Below are positions 61,472 to 64,000 of a stretch of 64,000 nt of DNA, piece after piece. The stretch covers positions 124,001-188,000 of the forward strand of contig NZ_LIYH01000008.1 of NCBI RefSeq assembly GCF_001905885.1, given 5' to 3'. The notes below the pieces were generated by a model that worked only from the letters and a program-made list of their open reading frames with translations, searched no databases and had not been told where the DNA came from. The DNA comes from Streptomyces sp. CB03234. GTDB lineage: Bacteria; Actinomycetota; Actinomycetes; Streptomycetales; Streptomycetaceae. The translations under genes and the position numbers were made by a program. Every line of letters starts with the position of its first letter. The stretch's first letter is position 1.

Positions 61472-62949
61472 TCAGCCGGCCGCGGCGGCGCCGAACCACG
61501 TGGGCAGGCGGGTGAGCAGGTCCTGCTGATCTTCACCGGCCCACGCCACGTGGCCGTCCGGCCGCAGCAGCACCGCCGGCGCGTCCAGTTCCTCGCTGAC
61601 GTCGACGACGTGGTCGACCCGGTCCGCCCAGCCGTCCACCGAGAGCCGGCCGGTCCGGTCGAGGAGCAGGCCACGGCCGCGGTGCATCAGCTCGTAGAGG
61701 CGACCCTGCTTCAGCTTCACGTCCCGCAGCCGCCGGCCGAGCAGTTCGTGGCCGTCACCGAGGTCGTAGCGGACCCCGACCGCGGTGATCATCTCGGTCA
61801 CGTACCGGTTCACCTCCTCGAAGTCCATCAGCTTCGAGAACAGGTCCCGCAGCGCGGTCGCACCCGGATCGGTCCCCAGCAGCGTGTCTGCGCGCGGGTG
61901 TTGTCCAGCACGGCGGCGCCCACCGGGTGCCGTTCGGCGTGGTAGCTGTCCAGCAGTCCAGCCGGCGCCCAGCCGTCCACCTCGGCCGCCAGCTTCCAGC
62001 CGAGGTTGAACGCGTCCTGCAACCCGAGGTTGAGCCCCTGCCCGCCGGTCGGCGGGTGGATGTGCGCCGCGTCGCCGGCCAGCAGCACCCGGCCGACCCG
62101 GTAGCGCTCGGCCTGCCGGGTGGCGTCGCCGAACCGGGAGAGCCAGCGGGGCGAGTGCGCGCCGAAGTCCGTGCCGGCGACGGCCCGCAGCTGCTGCCTG
62201 AACTCCTCGAGGGTCGGCGCGGTCGTACGGTCCTCGGACACCCCTTCGGCGGGTACGACGATGCGGTACACCCCCGCGTGGCCGTCCACGTCGGCTATGA
62301 CGCCGAACCGCAGTTGGGTCCTGCGGACTTCCGCGACGACGGCGGCGATCGTCGCCGGGTCCTCGGTCAGCTCCATATCGCCCAGCAGCGTCTCGACCGT
62401 GGCCGGCTCACCGGGGAAACCGACGCCGAGCCGCTTGCGCACCACGCTGCGGGCGCCGTCGCATCCCACGAGGTAGCGCGAGCGCAGGCGCGTGCCTCCC
62501 CCGCCGGCTACGCCCTCGTCGGCGGGGGTGCCCCCACTCGCGAGCTCGGCGGTCACCCCCTCCTCGTCCTGGCTCAGCCCGACCACTTCGCAGCCGCGCC
62601 GGATCTCGGCACCGAGTTCGAGGGCACGTTCGTTGAGCAGCCGCTCGGTCACCGGCTGCGGGGTGGCGAGGCCGTACGGGTGGGCCGTGTCCAACCGGTC
62701 CGGCCACGGCTTGGTGATGCCGCCGAAGAGACCGCCGACCTGGAATTTCTCACTGACCGCGAGGAAACGGTCCAGCAGGCCGCGCTGATCCATCATCTCG
62801 ACGCTGCGCGCGTGCAGGCCGCGCCCGCGGGACTGCCCGGTCGGCTCGGTCAACTTCTCCAGCACGACCACGTGTACGCCGTGCAGCCGCAACTCGCAGG
62901 CCAGCATCAAGCCGGTCGGTCCGCCGCCGACCACGATCACGTCAACCAT
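61472..62949 (-). pseudogene. Aromatic-ring FAD monooxygenase, broken by a 2-nt insertion
   Basis: Two leftward fragments of one gene are visible. The 5' part (62949 to about 61890) has the FAD motif VDVIVVGGGPTGLMLACELR, the DG motif YLVGCDGARSVVRKRLG and the GD motif VLLAGDAAHIHPPTGGQGLN. It runs out of frame after VLDNTRAQT. The rest continues in another frame as LLGTDPGATALRDLFSKLMD and EEVNRYVTEMITAVGVRYDL to the stop at 61472, ending in a thioredoxin-like domain. Removing one GT of the GTGT at 61884-61887 restores a single frame of about 490 residues of the PheA/TfdB (polyketide hydroxylase) type. It is a real frameshift or a sequencing error. Confidence 0.85.
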
Positions 62950-63074
62950 CAACACACACGCCCGTTCCATGAGTTGGGTTCCGGCCGGCCGCTTCGCGCA
63001 AGCCATGGGTCGGCCATTCTGCGGTACGAGCCGGGCCTTGCCGCAAGGCCCCCGGTGCGCTATACGTTGAGAGT

Positions 63075-63100
63075 GGCAAGGAGTGGATAGCCTCCTTGCC
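63075..63100 (-). terminator. Terminator hairpin after the photolyase gene
   Basis: Perfect 9-bp arms GGCAAGGAG (63075-63083) and CTCCTTGCC (63092-63100) with an 8-nt loop lie 24 bp beyond the photolyase stop and upstream of the monooxygenase gene. It probably ends the photolyase transcript. Confidence 0.7.
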
Positions 63101-63123
63101 TTTGCCATGTGCGTACGGAGCGG

Positions 63124-64000
63124 TCAGTCCCGCCCCCGCGCGTGTGTGAAGCGCGCGAGGCCCTCCGCGAGGTCGACCAGCGGTTCGGGGTAGTCCAACG
63201 CGGCCCGCTCGGCCTGCGGCAACCGCCACGGTTCGTGGATCCGGCGCGCGTCCACGCCCCGCAACTCGGGCACCCACCGCCGTACGTACTCGCCCCTGGG
63301 GTCGAACCGCTTGCCCTGGGCCACGGGGTTGAGGACCCGGTGGGGCCGCGTGTCGGTGCCGGTGCCCGCGACCCACTGCCAGTTGAGCTGGTTGTTGACG
63401 ATGTCCCCGTCGACCAGGAGGTCCAGGAAGTGCCGGGCGCCGATGCGCCAGTCCACGTACAGCGTCTTGGTGAGGAAACTCGCCGCCAGCAGACGGGCCC
63501 GATTGTGCACCCAGCCCTCGTGCCGCAGCTGACGCATCGCCGCGTCGACGACCGGGTAGCCGGTACGGCCCTCCCGCCAGGCGGCGATCTCCTCCGCCGC
63601 CTCCCCCGGCGAACGCCACCGGTCCTGCCGCGACCGGTAGTCCCGCACCGACGCCGCGGGCCGGGCCGCCATCACCTGGTAATGGAAGTCGCGCCAGCAC
63701 AGCTGCCGCACGAACGCCTCCGCACCCGCCCCGCCGTGGGCCGACGCCCGTCGGACGAGCTCGACGGCGGAGAGGGCACCGAAGTGGAGGTACGGCGACA
63801 GGCGCGACGTCGCGTCCCCCGCCAGGTCGTCGTGCAGGTCCGCGTAGTGCGCGAGGCCCGAGCGAGTCCAGCGGGAGAGCCGTTTCCTGCCCGCGGTCTC
63901 ACCGCCCGCCACCAGCCCCGGCGAGACCCCGGCGACGTCTTCCCGGGACGGCACCTTCTCCCCCCGTACCGCCTCCGGGACCCGTACGGTGCCCGGCGCG
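63124..64000 (-). CDS. phr: Deoxyribodipyrimidine photolyase, C-terminal part
   Basis: The frame runs open to the window edge, so the 5' end is missing; 292 codons are visible. They cover the FAD-binding helical domain: RLSRWTRSGLAHYADLHDDL, SRLSPYLHFGALSAVELVRR, WRDFHYQVMAARP, GYPVVDAAMRQLRHEGWVHN and NNQLNWQWVAGTGTDTRPHR. The DNA- and FAD-contacting Trp and Arg residues of class I CPD photolyases are present. The enzyme repairs UV pyrimidine dimers with light. The GTG at 63954 is internal. The N-terminal antenna domain lies beyond position 64000. Confidence 0.95.
   Translation of the reverse strand, partial: APGTVRVPEAVRGEKVPSREDVAGVSPGLVAGGETAGRKRLSRWTRSGLAHYADLHDDLAGDATSRLSPYLHFGALSAVELVRRASAHGGAGAEAFVRQLCWRDFHYQVMAARPAASVRDYRSRQDRWRSPGEAAEEIAAWREGRTGYPVVDAAMRQLRHEGWVHNRARLLAASFLTKTLYVDWRIGARHFLDLLVDGDIVNNQLNWQWVAGTGTDTRPHRVLNPVAQGKRFDPRGEYVRRWVPELRGVDARRIHEPWRLPQAERAALDYPEPLVDLAEGLARFTHARGRD

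Noticed and set aside
61089..61499. Leftward frames of 100-220 codons between the LuxR and monooxygenase genes
   Set aside because: Arg/Pro-rich low-complexity text with no start signal. They overlap the end of the recognisable monooxygenase sequence.

Overview
The window is chromosomal DNA from a high-GC actinomycete, almost certainly a Streptomyces. Evidence for this is the GC-rich third codon positions throughout, the rppA / CYP158-type P450 / cupin pigment cassette, a Streptomyces subtilisin-inhibitor (SSI) gene, a conservon (roadblock, DUF742 and small-GTPase genes beside an orphan sensor kinase), two perfect 14-bp CebR-type operators at a cellulase locus, and many Streptomyces-restricted small proteins (DUF6328, DUF6397, SPW-repeat). 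No rRNA, tRNA, CRISPR array, intact transposase or integrase was recognised. All calls come from reading the sequence, without database searches.

Layout, left to right. 0-2.2 kb: leftward run of an orphan acyl-CoA carboxylase epsilon-like protein, a metallophosphoesterase and a TPR-like unknown. 2.4-5.4 kb: rightward, translationally coupled tetrahydroxynaphthalene synthase, P450 and cupin (flaviolin/biflaviolin pigment route). 5.5-12.4 kb: large catalase, MHS-type transporter, SPW membrane protein, SulP anion transporter with beta carbonic anhydrase. 13-17.6 kb: SSI-like protease inhibitor with Lys at the predicted P1 site, PRC/DUF2382 stress protein, coiled-coil protein, FAD oxidoreductase coupled to an SRPBCC protein. 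18-26.5 kb: F420-type LLM oxidoreductase with a cysteine hydrolase, HAD hydrolase, a broken chimeric lipoprotein gene, DUF6328, ATP-dependent DNA ligase, PI-PLC-like secreted protein, DUF6397.

26.6-33.1 kb: an unusual conservon. The MHYT membrane protein, sensor kinase (CvnA-like), roadblock (B) and DUF742 (C) genes lie in order. The GTPase (D) is then separated from C by an oppositely oriented alpha/beta hydrolase and a 13-bp x 5 tandem repeat, and a second roadblock gene follows D. 33.3-37.3 kb: methyltransferase, small unknown proteins, fatty-acid desaturase. 37.5-41.8 kb: coupled SNF2-family ATPase and SWIM zinc-finger gene. 41.9-47.3 kb: folD, a GAF plus winged-helix regulator, aldehyde dehydrogenase, membrane metallophosphoesterase. 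47.4-50.8 kb: a complete GluABCD-type polar amino-acid ABC importer.

51-52.8 kb: lipoprotein coupled to an unknown gene, and a remnant broken by one base. 52.9-57.4 kb: cellulose module of an AA10-CBM2 lytic polysaccharide monooxygenase and a GH9 cellulase, diverging around about 1.2 kb of non-coding DNA with two CebR-type operators. 57.7-64 kb: DsrE-like protein, very large LuxR-family (LAL) regulator, an aromatic FAD monooxygenase gene broken by a 2-nt insertion, and the 3' part of a photolyase gene that runs off the window.

The most distinctive features are the split conservon with an MHYT partner, several short tandem repeats placed at stop codons or in divergent promoter regions, and three genes whose frame breaks can be located to one to four bases. 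No wholly new multi-gene system is demonstrated; the conservon arrangement and the SNF2-SWIM pair are the best candidates for unexplored biology.
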